A stretch of 64,000 bases of DNA from Saccharibacillus sp. CPCC 101409 (GTDB lineage Bacteria > Bacillota > Bacilli > Paenibacillales > Paenibacillaceae). The position numbers were made by a program, and so were the translations under genes. The stretch spans positions 62,001 through 126,000 of the forward strand of contig NZ_JAULSA010000005.1 in NCBI RefSeq assembly GCF_030518235.1. Direction: 5' to 3'. Shown one piece after another: positions 1 to 9,493 of this stretch (position 1 is the first letter of the stretch; each line of letters begins with the position of its first letter). The notes beneath the pieces are model-generated. The model had not been told where the DNA came from. It ran no database searches and saw nothing but the letters and a program-made list of their open reading frames with translations.

Positions 1-737
1 AAGGCGCGAACCGCTTCGTTCACTTCGGCGTCGACGGCATGCAGTTTGACTGCCATTTTCGGCTTGCCGGCTTTTTCGACCAGCTGCTCGATGGAAGCGA
101 CGATTTCTTTGACCGCGTCGTGTCCGAACATGATCGCTTCGAGCATGACTTCTTCCGGTACTTCGTTCGCTTCGGCTTCGACCATCATGATGGCTTCTTT
201 GGTGCCGGCCACGACGAGGTACAGATCGCTTGCGTCCTGCTGGGCGAGCGTCGGATTCACGACGAATTGCCCGTCTACGCGTCCGACGGCTACGCCGCCG
301 ATCGGTCCGTCAAACGGAACATCGGAAATGCTGAGCGCCGCGGAAGTCCCGATCATCGCCGCGATTTGCGGCTCGTTGTCCTGGTCCACGCTCATGACAA
401 TATTTTGGATCTGCACATCGTTGCGGAAACCTTCCGGGAACAGAGGGCGGATCGGACGGTCGGTCAAACGGCTGGCGAGAATCGCTTTTTCGCTCGGACG
501 CCCTTCGCGCTTGATAAAGCCTCCGGGAATCTTGCCGACCGAATACATTCTTTCTTCATAGTTTACGGTAAGCGGGAAAAAGTCGAGGTCTTTCGGCTGT
601 GTGGAGGCGGTCACGGTGCACAGCACGACCGTTTCCCCGTAATGGACCATAACCGCGGCGTTGGCCTGTTTGGCCAGACGGCCGGTCTTCAGCGTCAGGG
701 TACGCCCCCCCAGCTGCATTTCTACTTGCTGTTCCAT
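1..737 (-). CDS. pnp: Polyribonucleotide nucleotidyltransferase (PNPase), 5' part only
   Basis: The first 245 codons of PNPase are visible; the gene runs off the left edge (the family is about 700 residues). PNPase degrades RNA 3' to 5' with phosphate, releasing nucleoside diphosphates, and is a trimeric cytosolic enzyme. The visible part is the first RNase PH-like domain, with [16 protein letters not shown] near the N-terminus and the family stretch [15 protein letters not shown] around residue 70. The ATG at 737 is preceded by GAGGAG. It follows rpsO by 146 nt, the usual rpsO-pnp order. That spacer has weak inverted repeats (for example a CGGC/GCCG hairpin before a T-rich run), but I cannot call a terminator or a separate pnp promoter with confidence. 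Confidence 0.97.
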   Translation of the reverse strand, partial: MEQQVEMQLGGRTLTLKTGRLAKQANAAVMVHYGETVVLCTVTASTQPKDLDFFPLTVNYEERMYSVGKIPGGFIKREGRPSEKAILASRLTDRPIRPLFPEGFRNDVQIQNIVMSVDQDNEPQIAAMIGTSAALSISDVPFDGPIGGVAVGRVDGQFVVNPTLAQQDASDLYLVVAGTKEAIMMVEAEANEVPEEVMLEAIMFGHDAVKEIVASIEQLVEKAGKPKMAVKLHAVDAEVNEAVRA

Positions 738-883
738 GAAACTCCTCCTCGGATCGTCTTCGTATGTGGCTATATAAGGATTTATGGAAAATCCCGGTTA
801 CAAAAACAACCCGGCTGCTGCCGTCGGCTCCAAAAAAGACCATACGGTTCACAACCAGGCTGCTTGTGCAAGACTGTTTAATT

Positions 884-1153
884 TTAGCGACGCAGGCCGA
901 GCTTTTCGATCAGTGCGCTATAACGTCTAACGTCGTTGTTCTTCAGGTAAGCCAACAATCTGCGGCGTTGTCCGACCATTTTCAGAAGACCGCGGCGCGA
1001 GTGGTGATCTTTCTTGTGCGTACGCAGGTGGTCTGTCAGGTTCGTGATGTTTTCCGTCAGGATAGCGACTTGAACTTCCGGAGATCCGGTATCGGATTCG
1101 TGAGTTCTGTGCTCCTCGATCAGTTGCTGTTTACGTTCTTGTGTTACTGCCAT
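884..1153 (-). CDS. rpsO: 30S ribosomal protein S15
   Basis: A complete S15 of 89 residues, the normal bacterial length. S15 binds the 16S rRNA central domain early in 30S assembly. The protein reads [20 protein letters not shown] at the start and has the family block [20 protein letters not shown] in the second half, which contacts the rRNA three-way junction. The start at 1153 is chosen because AGGAGGTGA lies six bases upstream; an in-frame ATG three codons earlier would sit beside the ribosome binding site. It has its own promoter (1267-1295) and a structured leader, and precedes pnp. Confidence 0.98.
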   Translation of the reverse strand: MAVTQERKQQLIEEHRTHESDTGSPEVQVAILTENITNLTDHLRTHKKDHHSRRGLLKMVGQRRRLLAYLKNNDVRRYSALIEKLGLRR

Positions 1154-1260
1154 CCTATTCACCTCCTAATTTCGTTGAAATATCCCCAAAAGCCTCGTAG
1201 CGGCCGGTGAAAGCCGGAAACCAAGCCACGGTTAAGCCGCTTGCACTCATGCAAGCAACG
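1154..1260 (-). promoter_or_regulatory. Structured rpsO 5' leader, possible S15 autoregulatory element
   Basis: The transcript from the promoter at 1267-1295 has a leader of about 105 nt before the rpsO ATG. It begins with a perfect hairpin (1239-1256, GCTTGCA-TGAG-TGCAAGC as transcribed), followed by a GC-rich segment containing CCGG-CTTTCA-CCGG, which could form a second helix. S15 is known to repress its own mRNA in several bacteria by binding leader structures that mimic the 16S rRNA junction. That this leader does the same is inference from position and structure. Confidence 0.45.
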
Positions 1261-1266
1261 TAAATC

Positions 1267-1295
1267 AGTATAGCAAACGTTCACTTAAAAGTAAA
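1267..1295 (-). promoter_or_regulatory. Predicted sigma-A promoter of rpsO
   Basis: As transcribed, TTTACT (1290-1295) and TATACT (1267-1272) are separated by exactly 17 bases, matching TTGACA/TATAAT at four and five positions. It lies about 110 nt upstream of the rpsO start and downstream of the ribF stop, so rpsO-pnp can be expressed independently of the upstream infB operon. Confidence 0.7.
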
Positions 1296-1321
1296 CCGTA
1301 TGTCCGTTAAAAAATACGGGA

Positions 1322-2263
1322 TCAGCCTTTTAAAATATTGCGGGCTTCGTCCGCGTCTTTCGCGATCTGCTCCACCAGCTCGTCGATGCCCGAAAATTTG
1401 CGTTCCGGACGGATATAGCGGACGAAATCCATCCAGACTTCTTCCCCGTAAATGCTGCGGTCGAAGTCGAACAGATGAGTCTCGAACGTGGGCTTGACGC
1501 TGCCGTCGGTAAAAGTCGGCTTGACGCCGACGTTCATCACGCCGCCCAGCACGTTTTCGCCCAGCCCGAACCGTACGGCGTAGACGCCTTTGGCCGGCGT
1601 GACGTAATGGCCGGACAAGTCGACGTTCGCCGTCGGGAAGCCGATGGTCCGTCCGCGCTTGTCGCCGCCGACGACCGTTCCTTTTACGCGATACGGACGG
1701 CCGAGCCAGCGCCCGGCTTTCTCCGCGTCGCCCGTTTTGAGCGCGGCGCGGATGCCCGAGCTGCCGACTTTTTCGCCTTCGAGCAGAAACGGAGCTATCG
1801 TTTCCACTTTGATTGCGCCGCCGCTGAGCGGCCCGATCGCTTCGGCCGTGCCTTCGCCGAGATAACCGAACCGGAAATCGAATCCGACCACGGCCGTATC
1901 GACTTCCAGGGGAACCAGCACATTGCCGACAAAGTCGGCCGGCGATACTTTGGAGAACTCGGGCGTAAACTCGCCGACGTACAAATAATCGACGCCCATC
2001 TCCGCGAGAATTTTTTCTTTATCGCGCAGCGGGGTCAGATAACCTTCGTAATCGCCTTTGCCCATCACGTCTTTCGGATGGGGATGAAACGTCAGCACCG
2101 CAACCGGAAGCCCGCTGCTGCGGCCGAGCTCGATTGCCCGCCGGATGACGCTGGCGTGTCCGAGATGGAGCCCGTCGAACTGGCCGATCGCCATGACCTG
2201 GGGCCGGACCTGGACTTTGTCCTTCATCGAGGTCAAAGGATAAGTTAACGTTACCGTCTTCAC
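1322..2263 (-). CDS. ribF: Bifunctional riboflavin kinase / FAD synthetase
   Basis: RibF phosphorylates riboflavin to FMN and adenylylates FMN to FAD. The N-terminal nucleotidyltransferase domain has GQFDGLHLGH at residues 27-36, the HxGH-type nucleotide-binding motif, and SSGIRAAL near 170. The C-terminal flavokinase domain has RGRTIGFPTANV around 204-214, including the conserved PTAN magnesium/nucleotide motif. Its 313 residues are typical. The start is GTG at 2263, with AGGTGA seven bases upstream; the first in-frame ATG (residue 13) has no comparable site. It follows truB by 56 nt at the end of the nusA-infB operon, the same place as in Bacillus. Confidence 0.97.
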   Translation of the reverse strand: MKTVTLTYPLTSMKDKVQVRPQVMAIGQFDGLHLGHASVIRRAIELGRSSGLPVAVLTFHPHPKDVMGKGDYEGYLTPLRDKEKILAEMGVDYLYVGEFTPEFSKVSPADFVGNVLVPLEVDTAVVGFDFRFGYLGEGTAEAIGPLSGGAIKVETIAPFLLEGEKVGSSGIRAALKTGDAEKAGRWLGRPYRVKGTVVGGDKRGRTIGFPTANVDLSGHYVTPAKGVYAVRFGLGENVLGGVMNVGVKPTFTDGSVKPTFETHLFDFDRSIYGEEVWMDFVRYIRPERKFSGIDELVEQIAKDADEARNILKG

Positions 2264-2319
2264 TCTTCAATCACCTGCATTTTCCGCCGAATGGCCGCGC
2301 CGCTCCGGTCGCGTTCCCG

Positions 2320-3234
2320 TTAGGGAAGAAACACTTTGACCGGAACGATCTTCCCGGCTTCTTCGTCCCATTTGTATATTCCGATAAACCGATCGTCCGG
2401 CGCGTACAGCCTGAACTGTTCCTGCGCGCCTTCCGCGGACGGAAGCACGGCCCAGGCCGGAAGCTTCTGTCCGCGAAGCGCGTTTTCCAGCTTCCGCTCG
2501 TCCACGACATGCTCCGGCATATGCGAAGCCGCTTTGTCGGCGCGCAGCAGCGCTTCTTCAAGCGTGCCTTCTTCCATCCGCCGCTCGATCTCCTCGAACG
2601 TCAGGCAGCGGTCCACGCCGATGCCGGCCGACAGGGTGCGCTTCAACTCGGCCATCGCCGAAGGAACGCCGAGCCTGGCTCCGATATCGACGCAAAGCGT
2701 GCGGATATACGTGCCTTTGGAGCACAGTACGCGCAGCGATGCTTCCGGCTGGTCCAAGCTTTCAAATCCGGTCAATTCCAGTTCGTGGATACTTACCTGC
2801 CGCGCTTTGCGCTCGACCGTTTTGCCTTCGCGAGCAAGCTCGTACAACCGCTTGCCGTCCACTTTGACCGCCGAATACATCGGCGGCGTCTGCATGATCG
2901 GACCGCGGAATTCTTCAAGAACCTCGCGCATCCGTTCCTCGCGGACTTCGACGACGTCCATCCGCTCCACGACCGTTCCGGTCAGATCCTCGGTGTCCGT
3001 CGCGATGCCCAGCTTCAGCACGGCCCGGTATTCTTTCGGCATTTCCTGCAAGTATTCGACCATCCGCGTGGCGCGTCCCAGACAAAGCGGAAGCACGCCG
3101 GTTACGGAAGGGTCGAGCGTGCCGGTATGACCGATCCGCTTCATTTTAAGCAGCCTGCGGCATTTGGCCACGACATCGTGCGACGTCATGCCCGCGGGCT
3201 TGTATACCGGCAGTACGCCGTCGAATTCATTCAT
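2320..3234 (-). CDS. truB: tRNA pseudouridine(55) synthase
   Basis: TruB converts U55 in the T-psi-C loop of tRNA to pseudouridine. The protein has 304 residues. The motif GHTGTLDPSVTGVLPLCLG carries the catalytic aspartate (D41), and CSKGTYIRTLCVDIG is the second family motif. The ATG at 3234 overlaps the nrnA stop by four bases (ATGA), so the two are probably translationally coupled. The downstream neighbour is ribF. Confidence 0.97.
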   Translation of the reverse strand: MNEFDGVLPVYKPAGMTSHDVVAKCRRLLKMKRIGHTGTLDPSVTGVLPLCLGRATRMVEYLQEMPKEYRAVLKLGIATDTEDLTGTVVERMDVVEVREERMREVLEEFRGPIMQTPPMYSAVKVDGKRLYELAREGKTVERKARQVSIHELELTGFESLDQPEASLRVLCSKGTYIRTLCVDIGARLGVPSAMAELKRTLSAGIGVDRCLTFEEIERRMEEGTLEEALLRADKAASHMPEHVVDERKLENALRGQKLPAWAVLPSAEGAQEQFRLYAPDDRFIGIYKWDEEAGKIVPVKVFLP

Positions 3235-4208
3235 AGCGATTGTTTGATCCTTTCGATCACGGCGCGGGCTGCGTCTTCGAGCGGGCCTTCCAGCCGGCAG
3301 CCGGCCGCGCGCACGTGACCGCCGCCGCCGAATTCGGCCGCGACGGCCGCGACGTCGACTTTGCCCGCGGAACGCATGCTGGCTTTCACCGCGCTGCCGT
3401 TAATGACTTTGAACAGTACGCCGACTTCGACGCCCTGGATATTGCGCGGATAGTTGACGATGCCTTCGAGGTCTTCGTTGGCCGCTCCCGTCTGCGCCAT
3501 ATGCTCCGGCGTGACGTGCACCCAAGCCACTTTGCCGTCGCCGGACATTTGCAGGGTTCCCAGCGCAAGCGTCAGCACGTCGAACTGCGGTTTGGTCAGC
3601 TGCTCCAGCAGCGATTCCGCAAGCTCCGGCCCGTTTACGCCCAGTTCCAACAGATGCGAAGCAATCTGCATCACTTTGGGCGATGTGTTGGAATAGCGGA
3701 AACCGCCCGTATCGGTCAGAATCCCCGTATACAGCATCTCCGCGATATTGCGGTCCCAGCCCAGCTCGAACAAAGAGACCAGGTCGTACAAAATCTCGGC
3801 CGTTGCGGCCGCGTCGGCTTTGATGAGCGTCTGCGTACCGTAGCGGTCGTTGGTCGGATGATGGTCGATATTGAGCATATTCGCCCCGTCCTCCATCCAC
3901 TGCGATACCAGACCGACCCGTTTGAAGTCCGCGCAGTCCACGCAGATCACGTTTCCGTAGGTGCGGCTTCGCTCCGTCAGACTCATGTCCAGGATCTGCC
4001 CCGCTCCGTCCATATACGTCATCCGCTGCGGAATCGGCCCTTCGTTGATCATGGTGAAGGTTTTGCCCAAACGCGAGAGAAGCCAGCCCACCGCAAGGGT
4101 AGAACTGACTGCGTCTCCGTCGGGCTGTACATGCGCCACGACCAGGAAGTCATCGTGCCGCTCGATAAATCGCCGCGCCTCGATTAATTCCTGCTCATAC
4201 GTCTGCAT
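3231..4208 (-). CDS. nrnA: NrnA-type bifunctional oligoribonuclease / pAp phosphatase (DHH family)
   Basis: DHH/DHHA1 phosphoesterase of 325 residues. The Bacillus homologue degrades nanoRNA oligonucleotides and dephosphorylates 3'-phosphoadenosine 5'-phosphate. Metal-binding motifs are visible: PDGDAVSS at 29-36, VDCAD at 90-94 and NIDHHPTND with the DHH at 115-117. GGGGHVRAAG at 294-303 is the substrate-binding motif of the DHHA1 domain. The start is ATG at 4208, behind AGGAGA; an open upstream extension of 21 codons lies inside rbfA and lacks homology. Overlaps rbfA by 14 nt and truB by 4 nt. Confidence 0.95.
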   Translation of the reverse strand: MQTYEQELIEARRFIERHDDFLVVAHVQPDGDAVSSTLAVGWLLSRLGKTFTMINEGPIPQRMTYMDGAGQILDMSLTERSRTYGNVICVDCADFKRVGLVSQWMEDGANMLNIDHHPTNDRYGTQTLIKADAAATAEILYDLVSLFELGWDRNIAEMLYTGILTDTGGFRYSNTSPKVMQIASHLLELGVNGPELAESLLEQLTKPQFDVLTLALGTLQMSGDGKVAWVHVTPEHMAQTGAANEDLEGIVNYPRNIQGVEVGVLFKVINGSAVKASMRSAGKVDVAAVAAEFGGGGHVRAAGCRLEGPLEDAARAVIERIKQSL

Positions 4209-4581
4209 CGCCGTCTCCTTTTTTGCTGTCGCCTGGTTCTTCTTTCTTGATCTGACCGAGCAGAACGTCAATCTTGTTGCCGTATTCGATCGATTGATCG
4301 ATATGGAACAGCAAGGCCGGCGTATGCCGCAGACGAATCCGCTTGCCGATCTCGCTGCGCAGGAAACCCGTCGCTTTGGAAATACCGGCCAGCGACTGCT
4401 GCTTCTGTTCGTCGTCTCCGAAAATGCTCAGATATACGTTAGCCTCGGACAGGTCGCCCGTCACCTCTACGTCGGTGACGGTGACGAACCCGATGCGGGG
4501 ATCTTTCAGTTCGCTTTGGATCAGCTGACTGAGTTCCTTTTTGATTTCTTCGGCAACCCGGCCGACTCTAATCTTCGCCAT
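4195..4581 (-). CDS. rbfA: 30S ribosome-binding factor A
   Basis: RbfA is a KH-fold assembly factor needed for late 16S rRNA maturation and cold adaptation. The 128 residues are typical, beginning MAKIRVGRVAEEIKKELSQ and carrying the family segment SELKDPRIGFVTVTDVEVT. The acidic, lysine-containing tail after residue 115 is probably disordered. The ATG at 4581 follows GGGGTGA and lies 17 nt after the infB stop; the gene overlaps nrnA downstream. Confidence 0.97.
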   Translation of the reverse strand: MAKIRVGRVAEEIKKELSQLIQSELKDPRIGFVTVTDVEVTGDLSEANVYLSIFGDDEQKQQSLAGISKATGFLRSEIGKRIRLRHTPALLFHIDQSIEYGNKIDVLLGQIKKEEPGDSKKGDGDADV

Positions 4582-4598
4582 TTGTTTTCACCCCACTT

Positions 4599-7106
4599 TT
4601 AGCGCTCGACGGCTTCCATAACGAAGGCTTCGATAATATCGCCTTCCCGGATATCGTTGTAGTCGAGCGTAATACCGCACTCGTAGCCCTGCGCCACTTC
4701 TTTGGCGTCGTCTTTGAAACGCTTGAGCGAATCGATCTTGCCTTCGTAAACGACGATGCCGCCGCGGATCAGGCGCGCTTCCGCGTTGCGGGCGATCTTG
4801 CCCTGGATAACCATGGAACCGGCGATCACGCCGACTTTGCTGACTTTGAACGTATTGCGGACTTCGGCCTGGCCGATGACCGTTTCTTTGTAAATCGGAT
4901 CGAGCATGCCTTTCATGGCTTGTTCGATTTCCTCGATGGCGTTGTAAATAACGCGGTGCAGGCGGATATCGACTTTCTCCTGCTCGGCTGTCTGCGCCGC
5001 CTGGTTATCCGGACGAACGTTGAAGCCGATGACGATGGCGTTGGAAGCCGCCGCCAGGATGATATCGGATTCGTTGATCGCGCCGGCGCCGCTGTGGATA
5101 ATCTTGACGCGAACGCCTTCGACTTCGATCTTCGCGAGCGAGCCTTTGAGCGCTTCGACCGAACCCTGCACGTCGCCTTTGATGATCACGTTGAGGTCTT
5201 TGATCTCGCCGTCTTTGATATGCTTGAACAGATCGTCCAGCGTCACGCGGGTATTCGCGCCCATATCGGATTCGCGCTGCGTGATCGCTCTCTTATCGGC
5301 GATACTGCGTGCTTTGCGCTCGTCTTCGAAGACCATGAACGGATCGCCGGCCTGCGGCACTTCCGTCAGACCCGTGATTTCGACCGGAGTCGACGGGCCC
5401 GCTTCTTTCAGTCGGCGGCCTTTGTCGTTGACCATCGCCCGAACGCGGCCGAAACAGTTGCCGGCTACGAAAGCGTCGCCGACTTTGAGCGTACCGTGCT
5501 GCACGAGAATCCGCGCGACCGGTCCGCGTCCTTTGTCCAGTTCGGCTTCGATGACCGTACCGCGGGCGCGCTTGTCCGGGTTGGCTTTGTAGTCGTTGAC
5601 TTCCGCTACGAGCAGAATCATCTCCAGCAGGCCTTCGAGCCCCATTCTTTGCTTCGCGGATACGTTGACGAAGATCGTGTCGCCGCCCCACTCTTCCGGT
5701 ACAAGACCGTATTCGGTCAGTTCCTGTTTGACGCGGTCCGGATCGGAACCCGGCTTGTCGATCTTGTTGACAGCTACGATAATCGGCAGGTTCGCCGCTT
5801 TGGCATGGTTGACCGCTTCGACCGTCTGCGGCATAACGCCGTCGTCGGCCGCCACGACGATAATCGTCATATCGGTAACCTGTGCGCCGCGGGCACGCAT
5901 GGCGGTAAACGCTTCGTGACCCGGGGTGTCCAGGAACGTAATTTTTTTGCTGTTGATTTCGACCTGGTAAGCGCCGATGTGCTGCGTGATGCCGCCGGCT
6001 TCGCCGCCGGTCACATTGGTCGAACGAATCGCGTCGAGCAGCGTCGTTTTACCGTGGTCGACGTGACCCATGATTGTTACGACCGGAGGACGTTCCTTGA
6101 GATCGGCTTCTTCGTCGTTCTCTTCAAGCGTCTCGAAGCGGTCGTCTTCGACCGGAATCTTGATTTCGACTTCGACGCCGAAATCGCCCGCCAGCAGCTG
6201 GATCGTTTCCAGATCGAGCTCCTGGTTGATTGTCGCCATGACGCCGAGCATAATCAGCTTCTTGATGACTTCCGAAGCGTCTTTGTGCAGCAGTTTGGCC
6301 GTATCGCCGACCGTCATCGTGCCGCGCACGATAATTTTCTTCGGTGTATTGTCGATTTTTTCTCTTGGCGGCTGCTGACTGCGTCCGCCTCTGCCTCCGC
6401 GTCCGCCGCCGTTGCCGCCGCGGAATCCGCCTTTGCCGCTGCCCGAGCGCTGACCCGGACGGCCGCCTTGGCCGCCGCCGCGATTACCGCCTTGGCCTCC
6501 CTGGCCGCCGCTGCGGCTTCCGCCGCCATAGCTGCTGCCGCCTGCGGAAGATCCGCCGCGCGATTGCGTGGAAGAACCGCCACTGCGCGGCTGCGAAGAT
6601 CCGCCGCCGCCCGAAGGACGCTGACCTTGTCCGGATTGGCCGCCGCTGCGATTGCCGCCCTGGCCTCCTTGGCCGCCGCCCGAAGGGCGCTGGCCTTGTC
6701 CGCTCGATTGAGGACGGCTTGCGCCGCCGCTTTGCGGACGATTTTGTCCTCCGCCTACCGAAGAACTGCGGTTGCCCTGAGGACGGTTACCGCCTTGACT
6801 TTGCGACTGACTGCTGTTTTGGGTTTGAGGTTTATTATTCATACCTACCTGCTTTTCTTGTGAAATTTTTGTTTGTGGATCGCCGTTCGATTGCGGCTTG
6901 CTGCTTGGAGATGCCGGTTTGGAGGCATTCGACTTGATGTTCCGAAAAAATTGTTCCACTTTGCCGATCGCTTCCGGTTCCATCACGCTCATGTGATTGT
7001 TAACCGGCATTTCGAGTCTTTTCAAAATGGTAATGATTTCTTTACTGCTCATGTCGAGCGACTTGGCGTATTCATAGACCCGAACTTTGTTCTCTGGTTT
7101 ACTCAA
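4599..7106 (-). CDS. infB: Translation initiation factor IF-2
   Basis: IF-2 is the GTPase that delivers initiator tRNA to the 30S subunit and promotes subunit joining. Domain order in the 835 residues: an IF2_N module (about 1-55), a Gly/Gln/Arg/Ser-rich low-complexity linker of nearly 190 residues (about 60-247), a second IF2_N module (about 255-310), the G domain (GHVDHGKT at 347-354, then DTPGHEAF and NKID), and the C-terminal beta-barrel and tRNA-binding domains. The start is TTG at 7106, six bases after GGAGGTGGAG and overlapping the ylxQ stop by 8 nt. No better in-frame ATG precedes the conserved N-terminus. Confidence 0.97.
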   Translation of the reverse strand: MSKPENKVRVYEYAKSLDMSSKEIITILKRLEMPVNNHMSVMEPEAIGKVEQFFRNIKSNASKPASPSSKPQSNGDPQTKISQEKQVGMNNKPQTQNSSQSQSQGGNRPQGNRSSSVGGGQNRPQSGGASRPQSSGQGQRPSGGGQGGQGGNRSGGQSGQGQRPSGGGGSSQPRSGGSSTQSRGGSSAGGSSYGGGSRSGGQGGQGGNRGGGQGGRPGQRSGSGKGGFRGGNGGGRGGRGGRSQQPPREKIDNTPKKIIVRGTMTVGDTAKLLHKDASEVIKKLIMLGVMATINQELDLETIQLLAGDFGVEVEIKIPVEDDRFETLEENDEEADLKERPPVVTIMGHVDHGKTTLLDAIRSTNVTGGEAGGITQHIGAYQVEINSKKITFLDTPGHEAFTAMRARGAQVTDMTIIVVAADDGVMPQTVEAVNHAKAANLPIIVAVNKIDKPGSDPDRVKQELTEYGLVPEEWGGDTIFVNVSAKQRMGLEGLLEMILLVAEVNDYKANPDKRARGTVIEAELDKGRGPVARILVQHGTLKVGDAFVAGNCFGRVRAMVNDKGRRLKEAGPSTPVEITGLTEVPQAGDPFMVFEDERKARSIADKRAITQRESDMGANTRVTLDDLFKHIKDGEIKDLNVIIKGDVQGSVEALKGSLAKIEVEGVRVKIIHSGAGAINESDIILAAASNAIVIGFNVRPDNQAAQTAEQEKVDIRLHRVIYNAIEEIEQAMKGMLDPIYKETVIGQAEVRNTFKVSKVGVIAGSMVIQGKIARNAEARLIRGGIVVYEGKIDSLKRFKDDAKEVAQGYECGITLDYNDIREGDIIEAFVMEAVER

Positions 7107-7422
7107 TATACTCCACCTCCGACGTAGTCCCCAGTTTCCTGCGGAACATGTCGGCCAACCCCTGGTCCGTCAATGCGAGTACGAGCCGTTCCGGCTTGCC
7201 GATGCTGGCGCCGATACGCTCGCGGTCGAAACCGATAAGCAGGGGAACGCCGTACGTTCCGCACTTGTCTTGAAACTTTTTCCGGGTATTGGACGAGGCG
7301 TCACCGGCCAGTACGACCAACTTGGCTTCGCGCGACCGAATGGCTTTAATAACCATTTCGTCCCCGGTAACCATCTTTCCGGCGCGCATGGCCAGCCCCA
7401 GTCCCGAAAGCTCATTATTCAT
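7099..7422 (-). CDS. ylxQ: L7Ae-family ribosome-associated protein YlxQ
   Basis: A 107-residue member of the L7Ae/L30e/S12e RNA-binding family found between nusA and infB in Bacillota. The family segment [20 protein letters not shown] lies near the N-terminus and [16 protein letters not shown] follows. Members bind kink-turn RNA; the cellular role of YlxQ is not well fixed. I chose ATG at 7422, behind AGGAGAGAG and overlapping the ylxR stop by 8 nt; an upstream extension read in frame lies inside ylxR and has no family similarity. Confidence 0.9.
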   Translation of the reverse strand: MNNELSGLGLAMRAGKMVTGDEMVIKAIRSREAKLVVLAGDASSNTRKKFQDKCGTYGVPLLIGFDRERIGASIGKPERLVLALTDQGLADMFRRKLGTTSEVEYIE

Positions 7423-7726
7423 CGTCTGTTTCTCTCTCCTGTATTTCACGGAATTGTTGTTCAACCCGGATAAAGTCCCGGGCAAGCTGTTCGTAAATTT
7501 CGGCCGGTACCGGCTGCTTGAGCGCGCGGTCGAGCGCTTTGTTCTTCTGAGCGAGCTTAAAGCACTCCGCATCCGCGCGCAGATAAGCGCCTCTGCCGGA
7601 TTTTTTGCCCGTAAGGTCGATCTGAACTTCCCCGTCCGGCGTGCGGACGACGCGGATCAGCTCCTTTTTGGGCAGCATTTCCTGGCTTGCCACGCACTTG
7701 CGCAGCGGAATTTTTTTCTTTTTCAT
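7415..7726 (-). CDS. rnpM: RNase P modulator RnpM (YlxR family)
   Basis: A basic 103-residue protein of the YlxR family. The B. subtilis homologue was recently assigned as an RNase P modulator (RnpM), earlier described as a nucleoid-associated regulator. It begins MKKKKIPLRKCVASQEM and carries the family motif SGRGAYLR. The ATG at 7726 follows GGAGG. It lies 33 nt after nusA and overlaps ylxQ, the conserved nusA-ylxR-ylxQ-infB order. Confidence 0.9.
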   Translation of the reverse strand: MKKKKIPLRKCVASQEMLPKKELIRVVRTPDGEVQIDLTGKKSGRGAYLRADAECFKLAQKNKALDRALKQPVPAEIYEQLARDFIRVEQQFREIQERETDDE

Positions 7727-7759
7727 GTGTGGACCTCCCGCTCTCTTCGGAACCGACGG

Positions 7760-8857
7760 TTAGTCGATGGACACCGAGTCCTGCGGCAGTTCGCCGTCGT
7801 ACGTGCGCTCTCTGCCGAATTCTTCCTCGGCCTGCGTTTCGCTCTTGATGTCGATCTTCCAGCCGGTCAGCTTCGCCGCGAGGCGCGCGTTCTGGCCTTT
7901 GATCCCGATCGCAAGCGAGAGCTGGTAATCCGGCACGATGACGCGGGCCATCTTCTCGGCTTCGAACACTTCCACTTCGAGCACTTTGGAAGGGCTGAGG
8001 GCGTTTGCCACATAGTCTTCCACGCTCTCGGAGTAGTTCACGATGTCGATCTTTTCGCCGCGCAGCTCGTTTACGATCGTTTGCACGCGAACGCCTTTGG
8101 GGCCGACGCACGAACCGACCGGATCGACTTCCGGGTTACGGGAGTACACGGCGATCTTGGAGCGGAAGCCCGCTTCGCGAGCGACCGATTTGATCTCGAC
8201 GACGCCGTCGAAGATCTCCGGCACTTCGAGCTCGAACAAACGCTTGAGCAGCCCCGGATGCGTCCGGGACAGAATGATCTGCGGTCCCTTGGTCGTATTC
8301 TCGACTTTGGTAATATACCCTTTGATCCGCTCGTTGTGCGCGAATTTCTCACCCGGCATCAATTCGGTCAGCGGCAGCGCGGCTTCGATCTTGCCGAGGT
8401 CGACATACAGATTGCGGGTATCCATGCGCTGCACGGTGCCCGTTACGATATCTTCCGTTTTGTCGACGAAAGCATTGTAGATCAAGCCGCGTTCCGCTTC
8501 GCGGATGCGCTGCGTTACGACCTGCTTCGCCGTTTGGGCGGCGATGCGCCCGAAGTCGCGGGGCGTTACTTCGATCTCCGCGATATCGTCGATCTGCAGA
8601 TGCGGGTTGATCTCGTGGGCGCCTTCCAGCGAGATTTCGGTTCTCGAATCGAGAACTTCCTCCGCCACCAGTTTGCGCGCATACACTTTGATTACCCCGG
8701 TATTGCGGTTCATATCCACCCGCACATTCTGAGCCGTGTTGAAATTGCGTTTGTAACTGGAGATCAGCGCCGCTTCAATCGCTTCGAAAAGCACCTCTTT
8801 GCTGATTCCTCTGTCACGCTCCAGCTCGTTCAAAGCTTCAATGAAATCCGTACTCAT
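7760..8857 (-). CDS. nusA: Transcription termination/antitermination factor NusA
   Basis: NusA binds RNA polymerase and nascent RNA and modulates pausing, termination and antitermination. The 365-residue protein has the N-terminal polymerase-binding domain (about 1-130), an S1 domain, and two KH domains; KH-type signatures PEVDPVGSCVGPKGVRVQTI and IGIKGQNARLAAKLTGW are clear. It lacks the extra C-terminal repeats of enterobacterial NusA, as is usual for Bacillota. The start is ATG at 8857 (MSTDFIEALNELERDRGISK) behind a GGGGGAG site; a longer in-frame extension overlaps the rimP end and is not family-like. Confidence 0.97.
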   Translation of the reverse strand: MSTDFIEALNELERDRGISKEVLFEAIEAALISSYKRNFNTAQNVRVDMNRNTGVIKVYARKLVAEEVLDSRTEISLEGAHEINPHLQIDDIAEIEVTPRDFGRIAAQTAKQVVTQRIREAERGLIYNAFVDKTEDIVTGTVQRMDTRNLYVDLGKIEAALPLTELMPGEKFAHNERIKGYITKVENTTKGPQIILSRTHPGLLKRLFELEVPEIFDGVVEIKSVAREAGFRSKIAVYSRNPEVDPVGSCVGPKGVRVQTIVNELRGEKIDIVNYSESVEDYVANALSPSKVLEVEVFEAEKMARVIVPDYQLSLAIGIKGQNARLAAKLTGWKIDIKSETQAEEEFGRERTYDGELPQDSVSID

Positions 8858-8891
8858 TTGCCTAACGCTCCCCCTTTCAAGACTATCTATA

Positions 8892-9353
8892 TTAGAAAAT
8901 AATGGCCAGCCTGGCGCTGGCGACTTTGTCGTAAGGCACAGCCGCCTGCTTCTTGCCGAACGCGATAACAAGTTCCTCGTCGTCGAACGACAGCAGCTTG
9001 CCTTCGAATTCTTTCGATCCCCCGATCGGCTCGTAAGTCGTTACGAAAACGTCTTTGCCGACCGCCTTCAGCACGTCTTCCGCTTTCTTCAGCGGACGCT
9101 CAGCTCCCGGCGACGATACTTCCAGGAAGTACGCTTCGTCGATCGGATCGTTCTCGTCCAGTTTCTGGCTCATGTACTCGCTGATTTGCCCGCAGTCGTC
9201 GATATCGATTCCGCCTTCTTTGTCCACATAGACCCGCAGGAAATAGCTGCTGCCTTCCTTGACGTATTCCACGTCGACGAGTTCGAATCCATGTTCGGCC
9301 AGATAAGGCTCGATCATCTGTTCCACGGTTGTTTTGATCTTCGGTGTGCTCAA
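8892..9353 (-). CDS. rimP: Ribosome maturation factor RimP
   Basis: RimP assists 30S maturation and is the first gene of the nusA-infB operon. 153 residues; the family pattern YFLEVSSPGAERPLKK is visible around residue 85. I use TTG at 9353 (LSTPKIKTTVEQ) because GGAGG lies eight bases upstream; the in-frame ATG five codons earlier overlaps the ribosome binding site itself. It is preceded by a strong promoter (9494-9522) and a leader hairpin (9424-9443). Confidence 0.95.
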   Translation of the reverse strand: MSTPKIKTTVEQMIEPYLAEHGFELVDVEYVKEGSSYFLRVYVDKEGGIDIDDCGQISEYMSQKLDENDPIDEAYFLEVSSPGAERPLKKAEDVLKAVGKDVFVTTYEPIGGSKEFEGKLLSFDDEELVIAFGKKQAAVPYDKVASARLAIIF

Positions 9354-9423
9354 GCATTCACCCTCCAAGCGTTGTCAAGTTCCGTCCGCATGGGCGGCGC
9401 AGGGGATATGAGCCCAAAAGTAA

Positions 9424-9443
9424 AGAGTGGGTCGCCCCACTCT
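9424..9443 (-). promoter_or_regulatory. Leader hairpin of the rimP-nusA-infB operon (possible attenuator)
   Basis: As transcribed, AGAGTGGG-GCGA-CCCACTCT forms a perfect 8-bp stem with a 4-nt loop, followed by TTTACTTTT. It sits about 50 nt downstream of the promoter and about 70 nt before the rimP start. The shape is that of an intrinsic terminator with an imperfect T-tract, so it may attenuate transcription of the operon; NusA, encoded here, would be a plausible effector. Function is inference. Confidence 0.6.
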
Positions 9444-9493
9444 CTACGCAAAGGTCTATCGCCTACTGTGTGTAACTCCAAATTCCTGTACCA

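Noticed and set aside
1300-1325. CCGTAT...ATACGG inverted repeat after ribF as a terminator
   Set aside because: The T-run lies in the loop, not after the stem, and the sequence overlaps the approach to the rpsO promoter.
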